Source: Paraburkholderia sp. UYCP14C
GTDB lineage: Bacteria > Pseudomonadota > Gammaproteobacteria > Burkholderiales > Burkholderiaceae
Length of the DNA: 64,000 nt
Assembly (NCBI RefSeq): GCF_004197395.1
Contig: NZ_SELS01000020.1
Span: 62,001-126,000 of the forward strand
Reading direction: 5' to 3'
Shown here piece by piece: positions 1 to 8,986 of the stretch. The translations under genes were made by a program, and so were the position numbers. The notes under the pieces were generated by a model. It was not told the origin of the DNA. It worked only from the letters and a program-made list of their open reading frames with translations, and did no database searches. Positions within the stretch are counted from its first letter, which is position 1; every line of letters begins with the position of its first letter.

Positions 1-431
1 AGCACGTCCATGATGCGCATGATCGGCGTGTCGGCCCACTTCTCGAAGAACGCGGCGACGAGGCCGAGCACGATACCCGGAATCAGCGCGAGCACGACCG
101 ACACGAAGCCGATCCAGAACGACAGCCGCGCGCCGTACATCAGACGCGAGAGGATGTCGCGGCCCGCTTCGTCGGTGCCGAGAATGAACTTCCAGTTGCC
201 GCCGTCGAGCCAGGCGGGCGGGATCTTCACCGAGTCACGGTACTGCTCGATCGGGCTGTGCGGCGCGATCAGCGGCGCGAAGATCGCGATGAAGACCAGC
301 ACCAGCACGATGATGCCCGCGCCGACCGCGCCGCGGTTGCGCGAGAAGTTCGCCCAGAATTCGCGTGCCGCGATGGCGCGGCCGCTCGGCGGGGTGACCG
401 CTTGGGGGACGGTGTTTTGGATATCAGCCAT
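1..431 (-). CDS. dppC: Dipeptide ABC transporter permease DppC (partial, N-terminal part)
   Basis: Inner-membrane permease subunit of a peptide-import ABC transporter; it pairs with DppB. The visible N-terminal 143 residues contain a first membrane segment rich in Val/Ile/Leu, then the periplasmic stretch with the family signature GTDEAGRDILSRLMYGAR and the start of the second membrane helix. The C-terminal EAA loop lies beyond the left edge of the window. I chose the ATG at 431 because GAGG sits 9 bases upstream; an ATG at 437 is also in frame but only 3 bases from the same GAGG. It follows dppB by a few bases, so the two are co-transcribed. Confidence 0.9.
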   Translation of the reverse strand, partial: MADIQNTVPQAVTPPSGRAIAAREFWANFSRNRGAVGAGIIVLVLVFIAIFAPLIAPHSPIEQYRDSVKIPPAWLDGGNWKFILGTDEAGRDILSRLMYGARLSFWIGFVSVVLALIPGIVLGLVAAFFEKWADTPIMRIMDV

Positions 432-437
432 TGTCAT

Positions 438-1448
438 TTACCTCGTATGGCGGATGCGGGGATTCAACACGCCGTACAGCAGATCGACGACGAGGTTCAC
501 GACGATCACCAGCGTCGCGATCAACAGGATACCGCCTTGCACGACCGGATAATCGCGCCGGCCGATCGCGTCGATCAGCCACTTGCCGATGCCCGGCCAT
601 GAAAACAGCGTTTCGGTCAGCACCGCGCCCGCAAGCAGTGTGCCGACCTGCAGGCCGATCACGGTGACGACCGGAATCAACGCATTGCGCAGCGCATGCA
701 CGACGATCACGCGTCCGGGCGACAGCCCCTTCGCACGCGCGGTGCGGATGTAATCCTCGCGCAGCACTTCGAGCATCGACGAACGCGTCATGCGTGCGAC
801 GACCGCGAGCGGAATCGTGCCGAGCACGATCGCGGGCAGGATCAGATGGCTCAGCGCGGATTTGAATGCGCCTTCGTCGGTGGACATCAGCGAGTCGATC
901 AGCATGAAGCCGGTCACGTGCGGAATGTCGTATTCGACCGCGATGCGGCCCGACACCGGCGTCAAACCGAGCTTGACCGAGAACACCATGATGAGGATCA
1001 AGCCCCACCAGAAGATCGGCATCGAATAGCCGGTCAGCGCGGTGCCCATCACGCCGTGATCGACCACCGTGCCGCGCCTCAGCGCCGCGAACACGCCCGC
1101 CGGCAGGCCGACGATCAGCGCGAACAGCATCGCGCAGATCGACAGTTCGACGGTGGCGGGAAAGCGCGCGAGGAATTCGCCCATCACGCTCGTGTTGGTG
1201 ATGATCGAAGTGCCGAGGTCGCCGTGCAACGCGCGGCCGATGTAGTGGAAGTACTGGATCGGCAAGGGCTCGTCGAGCCCGAGGCGGTGCATCGCGGCCT
1301 TATGCATGGCCGGATCGACACCGCGCTCGCCCATCATTACTTCGATGGGGTCGCCCGGGATCAGGTGAATCAGCGCGAACGCGAGGATGGTGATGCCGAT
1401 GAACGTCGGTATCACCATGCCGATGCGGCGCAAAACGAAGCGGAACAT
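438..1448 (-). CDS. dppB: Dipeptide ABC transporter permease DppB
   Basis: Inner-membrane permease of 336 residues, close to the usual 339 of E. coli DppB. It opens with MFRFVLRRIGMVIPT, typical of the family, and has six predicted membrane segments. The cytoplasmic EAA-type loop that contacts the ATPase is visible as IRTARAKGLSPGRVIVVHAL near residue 225. The start at 1448 has GGAGCG 4 bases upstream; a longer in-frame extension to 1523 is rejected because it crosses the hairpin in the dppA-dppB gap. It is the first permease gene after two substrate-binding protein genes. Confidence 0.95.
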   Translation of the reverse strand: MFRFVLRRIGMVIPTFIGITILAFALIHLIPGDPIEVMMGERGVDPAMHKAAMHRLGLDEPLPIQYFHYIGRALHGDLGTSIITNTSVMGEFLARFPATVELSICAMLFALIVGLPAGVFAALRRGTVVDHGVMGTALTGYSMPIFWWGLILIMVFSVKLGLTPVSGRIAVEYDIPHVTGFMLIDSLMSTDEGAFKSALSHLILPAIVLGTIPLAVVARMTRSSMLEVLREDYIRTARAKGLSPGRVIVVHALRNALIPVVTVIGLQVGTLLAGAVLTETLFSWPGIGKWLIDAIGRRDYPVVQGGILLIATLVIVVNLVVDLLYGVLNPRIRHTR

Positions 1449-1474
1449 GGTTCGCTCCCATGGTACTGGTGATG

Positions 1475-1518
1475 AAAAAACACAACCGGCGACGAGGGCT
1501 CGTGACCCCGGTCGCCGG
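1475..1518 (-). terminator. Hairpin plus T-run between dppA and dppB (attenuator-like)
   Basis: On the minus strand CCGGCGAC (1518-1511) pairs with GTCGCCGG (1493-1486) and is followed by TTGTGTTTTTTC, the layout of an intrinsic terminator. It lies between the binding-protein genes and the permease genes. Partial read-through here would give the excess of binding protein over permease that ABC importers usually need; that role is an inference. Confidence 0.7.
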
Positions 1519-1589
1519 ACCATTTCGACCAGTTTTCTAACCGTGCGAAAAGCGTACTGTATTGCGGCGTACTGTGCGAACTTTACGAA

Positions 1590-3221
1590 TTACTTGACGC
1601 TGACGCCGTCGAAGCGCGCGTAGCCGAGCGGTTCGATGCGCATGTCGACCACCTTCTTGCTGACCGGCTGATAGACGGTCGAGTGGGCGATCGGCGAGAA
1701 CGGCAGTTGCTGCGCGAAAATATGCTGCGCGTCGCCGTAGACCTTCGTGCGGGTCGCCACGTCCGAGGTCGTGCGGCCCTTCTGGATCAGATCGTCGAAC
1801 GGCTTGTAGCACCACTTCGAGAAGTTGTTGCCGTTGATCGCCTCGCAGCCGAGCAGCGTGCCGAGCCAGTTGTCAGGATCGCCGTTGTCGCCGGTCCAGC
1901 CGATCAGCATCGTGTCGTCTTCGCCCGCGTGCGCGCGCTTGATGTACTCACCCCACTCGTACGTGACGATCTTCGCTTTCACGCCGATCTTCGCCCAGTC
2001 CGCCTGGATCATTTCGGCCATCAGACGCGCGTTCGGGTTGTATGCGCGCTGCACCGGCATCGCCCACAGCGTGATGTCGAAGCCGTTCGGGTAGCCTGCC
2101 TTCGCGAGCAGATACTTGGCCTTGGCCGAATCGTACGAAGCGGCCGGCAGGCCCTTGACGAACGACCATTGCGTCGGCGGCATCGGGTTCGTGGCCAGTT
2201 GGCCCGCGCCCTGGTACACCGAGTCGATGATCGCCTTCTTGTTGATCGCCATGTCGAGCGCCTGACGCACTTCGAGCTTGTCGACCGGCTTGTGCGTCAC
2301 GTTGTACGCGAGGTAGCCGAGGTTGAAGCCCGGCTGCGACGGCATGTCGATGTTCGGCTCGGCCTTCAGCGGCGCGATGTCGGCCGGGCGCGGATAGCTC
2401 ATCACCTGGCATTCGTCGCGCTTGATCTTCTGCACGCGCACACCGGCGTCCGGCGTGATCGAGAAGATCAACTTCGAGATCTTCACTGCGTCCGGCTTCC
2501 AGTAGTCAGGATTGCCGTCGAAGCGGATCGTCGCGTCCTTCGTATAGCTGCGGAAGATGAACGGACCGGTGCCGACCGGGAACTGGTTGATGTCGGACGC
2601 TTTACCCGCCTTCAGCAGTTGATCCGCATATTCAGCCGACAGGATCGACGCGTATTCCATCGCCAGATTCTGGATGAACGGTGCGTTGACTTCCTTCAGC
2701 GTGAACTTGACCGTGTACGGGTCGACCTTCTCGACGCTCGTGATCAGCTTGTCGAGGCCCATGTCGGTGAAGTACGGGAACTGCACCGGATATGCCTTGC
2801 GGAACGGCTGGTTCGGGTCGAGCATGCGCTGGAACGAGAACACCACGTCGTCCGCGTTGAATTCGCGCGTCGGCTTGAAAAACGAGGTGGTCTGGAACTT
2901 CACGCCGTGACGCAGATGGAACGTGTAGGTCTTGCCATCGGCCGATACGTCCCACTTCTCCGCAAGGCCGGGCTCGACCTTGGTGCCGCCGCGCTCGAAC
3001 TCGACGAGGCGGTTATAGACGGTGAACGTGTTGGCCGTGAAGTCGACGCCCGTCGTGTATTGGGCCGGATCGAAACCCGCGGGACTGCCTTCGGAGCAGT
3101 AAACGAGGGTCTTGTTCGGGATCCCAGCGGCCTGCGCGCTTGTGACGCCAAGCAGGGATGCCGCTGCGGCGGCGACGAGCGCGGACCCGCGCGCGACGCG
3201 CAACAGTTTGTTTTGCTTCAT
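1590..3221 (-). CDS. dppA: Periplasmic dipeptide-binding protein, copy 1
   Basis: Substrate-binding protein of the family 5 solute-binding class (SBP_bac_5), 543 residues. A signal peptide is obvious: basic MKQNKLLRVAR, a hydrophobic Ala/Leu stretch and a cleavage site after AQA near residue 32. The mature start (KTLVYCSEGSPAGFDPAQY) is typical of DppA. GGAGGAAAC stands just before the ATG. It captures di- or oligopeptides in the periplasm for DppBC; exact specificity cannot be read from sequence. A paralogue lies immediately upstream in the same operon and matches it along the whole length. Confidence 0.93.
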   Translation of the reverse strand: MKQNKLLRVARGSALVAAAAASLLGVTSAQAAGIPNKTLVYCSEGSPAGFDPAQYTTGVDFTANTFTVYNRLVEFERGGTKVEPGLAEKWDVSADGKTYTFHLRHGVKFQTTSFFKPTREFNADDVVFSFQRMLDPNQPFRKAYPVQFPYFTDMGLDKLITSVEKVDPYTVKFTLKEVNAPFIQNLAMEYASILSAEYADQLLKAGKASDINQFPVGTGPFIFRSYTKDATIRFDGNPDYWKPDAVKISKLIFSITPDAGVRVQKIKRDECQVMSYPRPADIAPLKAEPNIDMPSQPGFNLGYLAYNVTHKPVDKLEVRQALDMAINKKAIIDSVYQGAGQLATNPMPPTQWSFVKGLPAASYDSAKAKYLLAKAGYPNGFDITLWAMPVQRAYNPNARLMAEMIQADWAKIGVKAKIVTYEWGEYIKRAHAGEDDTMLIGWTGDNGDPDNWLGTLLGCEAINGNNFSKWCYKPFDDLIQKGRTTSDVATRTKVYGDAQHIFAQQLPFSPIAHSTVYQPVSKKVVDMRIEPLGYARFDGVSVK

Positions 3222-3234
3222 GTTTCCTCCAGGT

Positions 3235-3390
3235 TCAGGGCCGGCTTGCGCCGGCGTAGCGGGATATTACTTGAGCTTGGGCCGGCCACCAAGCCGCGCA
3301 AAATCCCTCTGTTGACGATAGGAAACACTTCGTGCAAACGTTTTGGCGCGGTTTTGCCGTCGGCCGGGCGGCTCGCTTGAGCCGCCCGGA
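3235..3390 (-). other. Two intergenic hairpins between tandem binding-protein genes
   Basis: The spacer between the two dppA-like genes holds an 11-bp stem with a 4-base loop (3364-3374 with 3379-3389) and a 6-bp GCCGGC stem (3240-3245 with 3250-3255). Neither is followed by a T-run on the transcribed strand, so they look like mRNA-stabilising or processing structures more than terminators. Confidence 0.45.
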
Positions 3391-3422
3391 GACGAAATCG
3401 GCGCAAAACGCGCCGAGTCCGC

Positions 3423-5081
3423 TTATTTCACTCCAACTTCCAGGAATTGCGTCGGTCCGAACGGATCGATCTTGAAGCCCGTCACGTTCTTGCTGATCGG
3501 CTGATAGACGGTCGAATGCGCGATCGGCGTGAACGGCACCTGGTCCTTGAAGATCTCCTGAGCCTGCGTATAGGCCTTGGTGCGATCGGCCATGTTGGTG
3601 GTGCTGCGGCCCTGCTTGATCAGGTCGTCGTAAGGTTTGTAGCACCACTTCGAAAAGTTGCTGCCGTTGACCGCGTCGCAGCCGAGCAACACGCCGAGCC
3701 AGTTGTCGGGGTCGCCGTAGTCCCCCGTCCAGCCGATCAGCATCGCCTGATGCTCGCCGGCATGCGCGCGGCGGATGTACTCGCCCCACTCGTACGTGGC
3801 GATATTCACCTTGACGCCGATCTTCGCCCAGTCCGACTGCAGCATTTCGGCCATCAGGCGCGCGTTCGGGTTATACGGGCGCTGCACCGGCATCGCCCAC
3901 AGCGTCAGATCGAAGCCGTCGGGATAGCCCGCCTCCTTCAGCAGCGCTTTCGCTTTGTCGACGTCGTACGGCGCGTCCTTCAGCTTCTTGTCGTAGCCCC
4001 ATTGCGTCGGCGGCATCGGGTTGGTCGCGGCCTGGCCCGCGCCCTGGTAGACCGCTTCGATGATCGCCTTCTTGTTGACCGACATATCGAGCGCGCGGCG
4101 CACGAGCACGTTGTCGAGCGGCTTTTTGGTCGTGTTGTACGCGATATAGCCGAGGTTGAAGCCCACTTCGCTCGGCATCGCGAGCGATGCATCGGCCTTC
4201 ACGGTGGGGATGTCGGCCGGGCGCGGATACGCCATCACCTGACATTCGCCGCGCTTCAGCTTTTGCAGGCGCACGGCCGGATCCACGGTGATCGCGAAGA
4301 TCAGCTTGCCGACTTTCGCGACGCCCGGCTTCCAATAGTCGGGATTGCCGTCGAAGCGGATCGTGTCGTCCTTCGTATAGCTGCGGAAGATGAACGGACC
4401 GGTGCCGACCGGGTACTGGTTGATATCGGACGCCTTGCCCGCCTTCAGCAGTTGATCCGTGTATTCAGCCGACAGGATCGACGCGAACGGCATCGCGATC
4501 TGCTGCAGGAACGGCGCGTCGACTTCCTTCAGCGTGAAGCGCACCGTGTACGGATCGACCTTCTCGATCTTCGCGATGTTCTTCGCGAGACCGAGGTCGT
4601 TGAAGTACGGGAAATTGACCGGATACGCCTTGCGGAACGGGTTGTCGGGATCGAGCATGCGCTCGTAGGTGAACACGACGTCGTCCGCGTTGAATTCGCG
4701 GGTCGGCTTGAAATACGAGGTAGTCTGGAATTTGACGCCGCGGCGTAGATGGAACGTATAGGTGAGGCCGTCGGGCGACACGTCCCACTTTTCGGCGAGT
4801 CCCGGCTCGATGTCCGTGCTGCCATGCGCAAATTCGACGAGGCGGTTATAGACCGTGTACGAACCGGCGCTGAACTCGACGCTGGTCGTGTATTGCGCAG
4901 TATCGAAGCCCGCCGGGCTGCCTTCGGAGCAGAAAATCAGCGTCTTGTCGGGCAGCGTGGCCGCCTGCGACACGGCGGGCGCGAGGCCGCTCGTGGCGAC
5001 CGCGAGCGCGGCGAGAGCCGGCAGGCAGAACTGGTGAAGCGCGAACAGTCGGTGTGCCGCAGTCTTTCTTGTCACTGTCAT
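3423..5081 (-). CDS. Periplasmic dipeptide-binding protein, copy 2
   Basis: Second SBP_bac_5 protein, 552 residues, promoter-proximal gene of the dpp operon. N-terminal signal peptide with a basic start, a hydrophobic LPALAALAVATSGLA core and likely cleavage after SQA near residue 40. The mature protein parallels copy 1 almost block by block: SEGSPAGFDTAQYTTS, DPYTVRFTLKEVDAPF, NPMPPTQW, IGWTGDYGDPDNW. GGAGGACGAT precedes the ATG. The duplication may broaden peptide specificity, or one copy may serve another permease. The differences are scattered, which suggests an old duplication. Confidence 0.93.
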   Translation of the reverse strand: MTVTRKTAAHRLFALHQFCLPALAALAVATSGLAPAVSQAATLPDKTLIFCSEGSPAGFDTAQYTTSVEFSAGSYTVYNRLVEFAHGSTDIEPGLAEKWDVSPDGLTYTFHLRRGVKFQTTSYFKPTREFNADDVVFTYERMLDPDNPFRKAYPVNFPYFNDLGLAKNIAKIEKVDPYTVRFTLKEVDAPFLQQIAMPFASILSAEYTDQLLKAGKASDINQYPVGTGPFIFRSYTKDDTIRFDGNPDYWKPGVAKVGKLIFAITVDPAVRLQKLKRGECQVMAYPRPADIPTVKADASLAMPSEVGFNLGYIAYNTTKKPLDNVLVRRALDMSVNKKAIIEAVYQGAGQAATNPMPPTQWGYDKKLKDAPYDVDKAKALLKEAGYPDGFDLTLWAMPVQRPYNPNARLMAEMLQSDWAKIGVKVNIATYEWGEYIRRAHAGEHQAMLIGWTGDYGDPDNWLGVLLGCDAVNGSNFSKWCYKPYDDLIKQGRSTTNMADRTKAYTQAQEIFKDQVPFTPIAHSTVYQPISKNVTGFKIDPFGPTQFLEVGVK

Positions 5082-5119
5082 ATCGTCCTCCGCACAGCAG
5101 CCGGGTTAGCTGCGTTTCG

Positions 5120-5148
5120 ATGATAGACAGCCCAAAAATGAGCTTCAA
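5120..5148 (-). promoter_or_regulatory. Sigma-70-type promoter of the dpp operon
   Basis: On the minus strand TTGAAG (5148-5143), a 17-base spacer and TATCAT (5125-5120) fit the housekeeping consensus well. The predicted start near 5113 gives a leader of about 30 bases before the binding-protein ATG at 5081. Confidence 0.65.
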
Positions 5149-5205
5149 CAGGGACTTACCACGCTATTTGGGACAAATTCGAGAACCACGCCGGACAGGC
5201 GGGGA

Positions 5206-5230
5206 CCGCGCGGCCGTTGCGGCCGCGCGG
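5206..5230 (-). terminator. GC hairpin after metF
   Basis: Perfect 11-bp inverted repeat CCGCGCGGCCG with a 3-base loop, 10 bases past the metF stop. There is no T-run after it, so it may only protect the 3' end or act as a weak terminator. Confidence 0.45.
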
Positions 5231-5239
5231 GCATAGCGG

Positions 5240-6070
5240 TTATACGGCGAGCCTTTCGCAGATCGCCTTGGTCGACGTGGCGGCGTTCAGCGTATAGAAG
5301 TGCAGGCCGGGCACCTTCGCATCGACGAGCCGTTGACACAGGTCCGTCACCACGTCGAGGCCGAACGCGCGGATCGACTCGCGGTCGTCGCCGAAGCTCT
5401 CGAGCCGGCGCGCGATCCAGCGCGGCACTTCGGCACCGCACATTTCGGAGAAGCGCATCAGTTGCGAGAAGTTCGTGATCGGCATGATGCCGGGCACGAT
5501 CGGCACGTCGACGCCGAGCTGGCGCGCATCGTCGACGAAGCGGAAGTACGCGTCCGCGTTGAAGAAGTACTGCGTGATCGCCGAGTTCGCGCCGGCCTTC
5601 ACCTTGCGCGCGAAATTCTCGAGATCGTGCTTCGGCGAGCGCGACTGCGGATGGTATTCCGGGTAGCCCGCCACCTCGATCCAGAACCAGTCGCCGAACT
5701 CGGCACGGATGAAGCTGACGAGCTCCGACGCATAGCGCAGCTCGCCTAACGCGCCCATGCCCGACGGCAGATCGCCGCGCAGCGCGACGATATGGCGGAT
5801 GCCGTGTGCGCGGTATTCGTTGAGGATTGCGCGCAGGCTGTCCTTCGACGAGCCCACGCACGACAGATGCGGCGCCGCCTCGAGCCCGTCCTTCGCCATG
5901 TCGATGACGGTATCGAGCGTGCCTTGCTGGGTCGAGCCGCCGGCGCCGAACGTGACGGACACGAACTTCGGTTTGAGCGACGCGAGTTCCGCGCGCGTTG
6001 CGCGCAGTTTGTCGATGCCTTCCTGCGTTTTCGGCGGGAAGAATTCGAATGAGAGTTCGATCGGATTCAT
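5240..6070 (-). CDS. metF: Methylenetetrahydrofolate reductase
   Basis: Cytoplasmic FAD enzyme reducing 5,10-methylene-THF to 5-methyl-THF, the methyl donor for methionine synthesis. 276 residues, normal for bacterial MetF. The N-terminus MNPIELSFEFFPPKT carries the conserved FEFFPPK block of the TIM barrel, and GAGGSTQQGT and GYPEYHPQS are further family motifs. The start at 6070 is set by this conserved N-terminus; the longer open frame upstream is not conserved. It is the last gene of the ahcY-small membrane protein-metF unit, so it should share the riboswitch control of ahcY: both act in the activated methyl cycle. Confidence 0.96.
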   Translation of the reverse strand: MNPIELSFEFFPPKTQEGIDKLRATRAELASLKPKFVSVTFGAGGSTQQGTLDTVIDMAKDGLEAAPHLSCVGSSKDSLRAILNEYRAHGIRHIVALRGDLPSGMGALGELRYASELVSFIRAEFGDWFWIEVAGYPEYHPQSRSPKHDLENFARKVKAGANSAITQYFFNADAYFRFVDDARQLGVDVPIVPGIMPITNFSQLMRFSEMCGAEVPRWIARRLESFGDDRESIRAFGLDVVTDLCQRLVDAKVPGLHFYTLNAATSTKAICERLAV

Positions 6071-6081
6071 AGTCGATGAGG

Positions 6082-6435
6082 TCAACCTAAACTGCGGTTG
6101 CCGAAAATGAGCGCGGACAGCAGCCACGACACGATGCTGTACAGGATCGAGCCGAAGAACGCCGACCAGAAGCCCGACACCTCGAAGCCCTTCAGCAGCG
6201 ACGCGCACAGCCAGAAGCACAGCGCATTGACGACCAGGATGAAGAGTCCGAGCGTGAGGATCGTGACGGGCAGCGTCAGCAGGATCAGCACCGGCCGCAG
6301 CACCGTATTGATGAGACCGAGCACGATCGCGACGATCAGCGCGGTGCCGAAGCTACGGATATGGATCGACGGAACGATGTAGGTGATGATCAGCAGCGCG
6401 AGCGCGTTGATGAGCCAGGTCAGCAGCACGGTCAT
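6082..6435 (-). CDS. Small membrane protein of the phage holin 4_2 (YvlD-like) family
   Basis: 117-residue integral membrane protein with four hydrophobic segments (starting MTVLLTWLINALALLIITYI). The pattern and size fit the family named phage holin family 4 superfamily IV / YvlD; despite the name it is a chromosomal gene with no lytic role established. It lies 11 bases upstream of metF and downstream of ahcY, an arrangement common in Burkholderiales, so it is co-transcribed with the methyl-cycle genes. Function unknown. Confidence 0.85.
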   Translation of the reverse strand: MTVLLTWLINALALLIITYIVPSIHIRSFGTALIVAIVLGLINTVLRPVLILLTLPVTILTLGLFILVVNALCFWLCASLLKGFEVSGFWSAFFGSILYSIVSWLLSALIFGNRSLG

Positions 6436-6609
6436 GTAGAACTCCTTGTAAGCACCTGTGCGGGGAAGATGTCCAGCAAATGAAAAGCGGCGCTGGCGAA
6501 CAAAGCGGCGCATTGCGCGCCGCCCCGAGATCAGACCGTCAAGCTGTTAGCGCCGCCCGCGTGGCCGAACGCGCCGAAGCGCGCATCGAACCCGCGGGCG
6601 GCCGCGTGC

Positions 6610-8028
6610 TTAGTAGCGGTAGTGGTTCGGCTTGAACGGACCGCTCTTGTCGACGCCGATGTAGCCGGCCTGCGCGTCGGACAGCACGGTCAGGTTCGCG
6701 CCGATGCGCGCCAGATGCAGACGCGCGACCTTCTCGTCGAGATGCTTCGGCAGCACGTACACCTTGTTCTCGTACTTCGCGCCTTGCGTGAACAGTTCGA
6801 TCTGCGCGAGCGTCTGGTTCGTGAACGAGTTCGACATCACGAACGACGGGTGGCCGGTCGCGCAGCCGAGGTTTACCAGACGCCCTTCGGCCAGCAGGAT
6901 CACGCGCTTGCCGTCCGGGAAAATGATGTGGTCGACTTGCGGCTTGATGTTTTCCCACTGGTACTGACGGGTCGACGCGACGTCGATTTCCGAGTCGAAG
7001 TGGCCGATGTTGCAGACGATCGCGTTATGACGCATCGCCTTCATGTGATCGTGGTTGATCACGTGGTAGTTGCCGGTCGCGGTCACGAAGATGTCGGCTT
7101 TATCCGCCGCGTATTCCATCGTCACGACGCGGTAGCCTTCCATCGCCGCCTGCAGTGCGCAGATCGGATCGATTTCGGTGACCCACACGGTCGCGCCCAG
7201 ACCGCGCAGCGATTGCGCGCAGCCCTTGCCCACGTCGCCGTAACCGGCCACGACCGCGATCTTGCCCGCGATCATCACGTCGGTCGCGCGCTTGATGCCG
7301 TCGACGAGCGACTCGCGGCAGCCATACAGGTTGTCGAACTTCGACTTCGTGACCGAGTCGTTGACGTTGATGGCCGGGAACGGCAGGCGGCCTTCCTTTT
7401 CCATCTGGTACAGACGATGCACGCCGGTGGTGGTTTCTTCGGTGACGCCCTTGATTGCCGCGAGGCGCTTCGAGTACCACGTCGGGTCGATCTCGAGATG
7501 CGCGGCGATCGACTTGTACAGCGCGACTTCTTCCTCGTTGGTCGGCTTGGCGATCACCGAGCGGTCCTTCTCGGCCTTCGAGCCGAGGATCAGCAGCAGC
7601 GTCGCGTCGCCGCCGTCGTCGAGGATCATGTTGGCGAACTCGCCGTTCGGCCATTCGAAGATGCGGTGCGAGAACTCCCAGTATTCGTCGAGCGATTCGC
7701 CCTTGAATGCGAACACCGGCGTGCCGGCCTGCGCGATCGCGGCGGCGGCATGGTCCTGGGTAGAGAAGATGTTGCACGAGGCCCAGCGCACGTCCGCGCC
7801 GAGCGCGGTCAGCGTCTCGATCAGCACGCCGGTCTGGATCGTCATGTGCAGCGAGCCGGCGACGCGCGCGCCCTTCAGCGGCTGCTGTGCTTTGTACTCT
7901 TCACGCGTCTGCATGAGGCCGGGCATTTCTGTCTCGGCGATCGTGAGTTCCTTGCGGCCCCACGCGGCGAGCGACATGTCGGCAACAACGTAATCCTGCT
8001 TTTGGGAATCGATGACTGCGGCGTTCAT
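6610..8028 (-). CDS. ahcY: S-adenosyl-L-homocysteine hydrolase
   Basis: Cytoplasmic NAD-dependent enzyme that splits S-adenosylhomocysteine into adenosine and homocysteine, removing the product inhibitor of methyltransferases. 472 residues, the usual bacterial size. Visible motifs are the NAD-binding [10 protein letters not shown], the substrate region [13 protein letters not shown] and the typical C-terminus KPNHYRY. A very strong AGGAGG lies 6 bases before the ATG at 8028. The longer upstream open frame is non-coding: it is the riboswitch leader. First gene of an operon with the small membrane protein and metF. Confidence 0.98.
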   Translation of the reverse strand: MNAAVIDSQKQDYVVADMSLAAWGRKELTIAETEMPGLMQTREEYKAQQPLKGARVAGSLHMTIQTGVLIETLTALGADVRWASCNIFSTQDHAAAAIAQAGTPVFAFKGESLDEYWEFSHRIFEWPNGEFANMILDDGGDATLLLILGSKAEKDRSVIAKPTNEEEVALYKSIAAHLEIDPTWYSKRLAAIKGVTEETTTGVHRLYQMEKEGRLPFPAINVNDSVTKSKFDNLYGCRESLVDGIKRATDVMIAGKIAVVAGYGDVGKGCAQSLRGLGATVWVTEIDPICALQAAMEGYRVVTMEYAADKADIFVTATGNYHVINHDHMKAMRHNAIVCNIGHFDSEIDVASTRQYQWENIKPQVDHIIFPDGKRVILLAEGRLVNLGCATGHPSFVMSNSFTNQTLAQIELFTQGAKYENKVYVLPKHLDEKVARLHLARIGANLTVLSDAQAGYIGVDKSGPFKPNHYRY

Positions 8029-8063
8029 CACGCCCTCCTTTCTAAGAAATTGACTAGAAATGT

Positions 8064-8200
8064 GACGTGAGCGCGGTTCGAGGCAGTGGTTGGAAGTGCG
8101 CGAGACGCGTTCCATGCTGCCGATTGAAGTCTTCGAGCCTGGCGGGCGGCCGGCGAATGCGGATTCGCGGTACCCGTCGCAACGCTCCTCGAAGACGAAC
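8064..8200 (-). promoter_or_regulatory. S-adenosylhomocysteine (SAH) riboswitch upstream of ahcY
   Basis: Minus-strand leader. The conserved core GAGGAGCGTTGC is at 8190-8179. Stem P1 is a perfect 9-bp pair, GTCTTCGAG (8196-8188) with CTCGAAGAC (8137-8129), and the conserved CCAGGCTCG closes it. Downstream CGCTC (8073-8069) can pair with GAGCG of the core to form the family's pseudoknot. Between P1 and the pseudoknot strand an accessory stem GGCAG/CTGCC with TGGAA/TTCCA is present. In the known class, SAH binding turns expression on. The AGGAGG of ahcY lies about 30 bases beyond the pseudoknot strand. Confidence 0.88.
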
Positions 8201-8204
8201 GGCG

Positions 8205-8210
8205 ATTGTA
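8205..8210 (-). promoter_or_regulatory. -10 element for the ahcY riboswitch transcript
   Basis: TACAAT on the minus strand (8210-8205) predicts a start at about 8198, two bases before P1 of the riboswitch. No good -35 hexamer is seen 16-18 bases upstream. Confidence 0.5.
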
Positions 8211-8260
8211 GCAAATCGAGATCACATCGGCGTGCGTGGGATGGCGCGGCGCGCGCCGCT

Positions 8261-8986
8261 TCAGATCGGCAGCAGCCCCAGCATCGGCGCGAGCAGCACC
8301 ATCGCGACGCCGGCGATCATCATCGTCAGGCTGGACACCACGCCTTCTTCGCTGCCGAGTTCGCGTGCCTTCGCGGTGCCGACGCCGTGCGCGGCCGCGC
8401 CGAACAGCGCACCGCGCGCGAGCCGCGTGCGCAGCGGCACGAACGCGAGCACGATTTCGCCGAACAGCATGCCGCAGACGCCGGTCGCAATGACGAACAA
8501 CGCGGTCAGATCCTTCGGCGCATGAATCCGGTCGGACACGGCGAGCGCGAACGGCGTCGACACCGAGCGCGTCATCAGACTGCGCTGCAATTCCGGCGAC
8601 AGATGCAACAGCTTCGCGAGCATCAGCGAGCCGCCGACGCCGACCAGAATGCCCACCGCCACGCCGACCGACAACGAGATCCAGTGCCGCTTCAACAGTG
8701 CGCGGTACTCGTAGATCGGCACCGCGAACGCGACCGTCGCGGGACCGAGCAGCCACATCAGCCAGCGCGTGTCCTCGAAGTACAGCGCATACGGAATGTG
8801 CGCGAGCACGACGATCGTGACGAGCGCGGCCGGCACCGTCAGCATCGGCGTGAGCCACGGCGAGCGCACGCGCGCATACAGCGCCTTCGACGCGAAATAC
8901 AGCGCGATCGTCAGCACGAGGCAGCCGGCCGCGATCAGGCGCGGGGCGTCGTCGGCCAACAGCGCAGCAACAGAGAGCGGGTTCAT
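8261..8986 (-). CDS. lrgB: LrgB/CidB family membrane protein
   Basis: 241-residue integral membrane protein, hydrophobic throughout, with the family blocks [27 protein letters not shown] and [16 protein letters not shown]. LrgB/CidB partners LrgA/CidA in a holin/antiholin-like system linked in Gram-positives to murein hydrolase export and overflow metabolism (pyruvate or acetate response). The start overlaps the lrgA stop by ATGA, so the two are translationally coupled. The substrate and role in Proteobacteria remain open. Confidence 0.92.
   Translation of the reverse strand: MNPLSVAALLADDAPRLIAAGCLVLTIALYFASKALYARVRSPWLTPMLTVPAALVTIVVLAHIPYALYFEDTRWLMWLLGPATVAFAVPIYEYRALLKRHWISLSVGVAVGILVGVGGSLMLAKLLHLSPELQRSLMTRSVSTPFALAVSDRIHAPKDLTALFVIATGVCGMLFGEIVLAFVPLRTRLARGALFGAAAHGVGTAKARELGSEEGVVSSLTMMIAGVAMVLLAPMLGLLPI

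Noticed and set aside
1683-3380. 565-residue plus-strand frame opposite the dppA gene, and a similar one at 3447-4748
   Set aside because: Arg/Val/Asp-rich shadow of high-GC codon use on the antisense strand; the minus frames encode well-conserved binding proteins.
6622-8070. Long plus-strand frame opposite ahcY
   Set aside because: Antisense shadow; its composition is Arg-rich and no family motif is seen.
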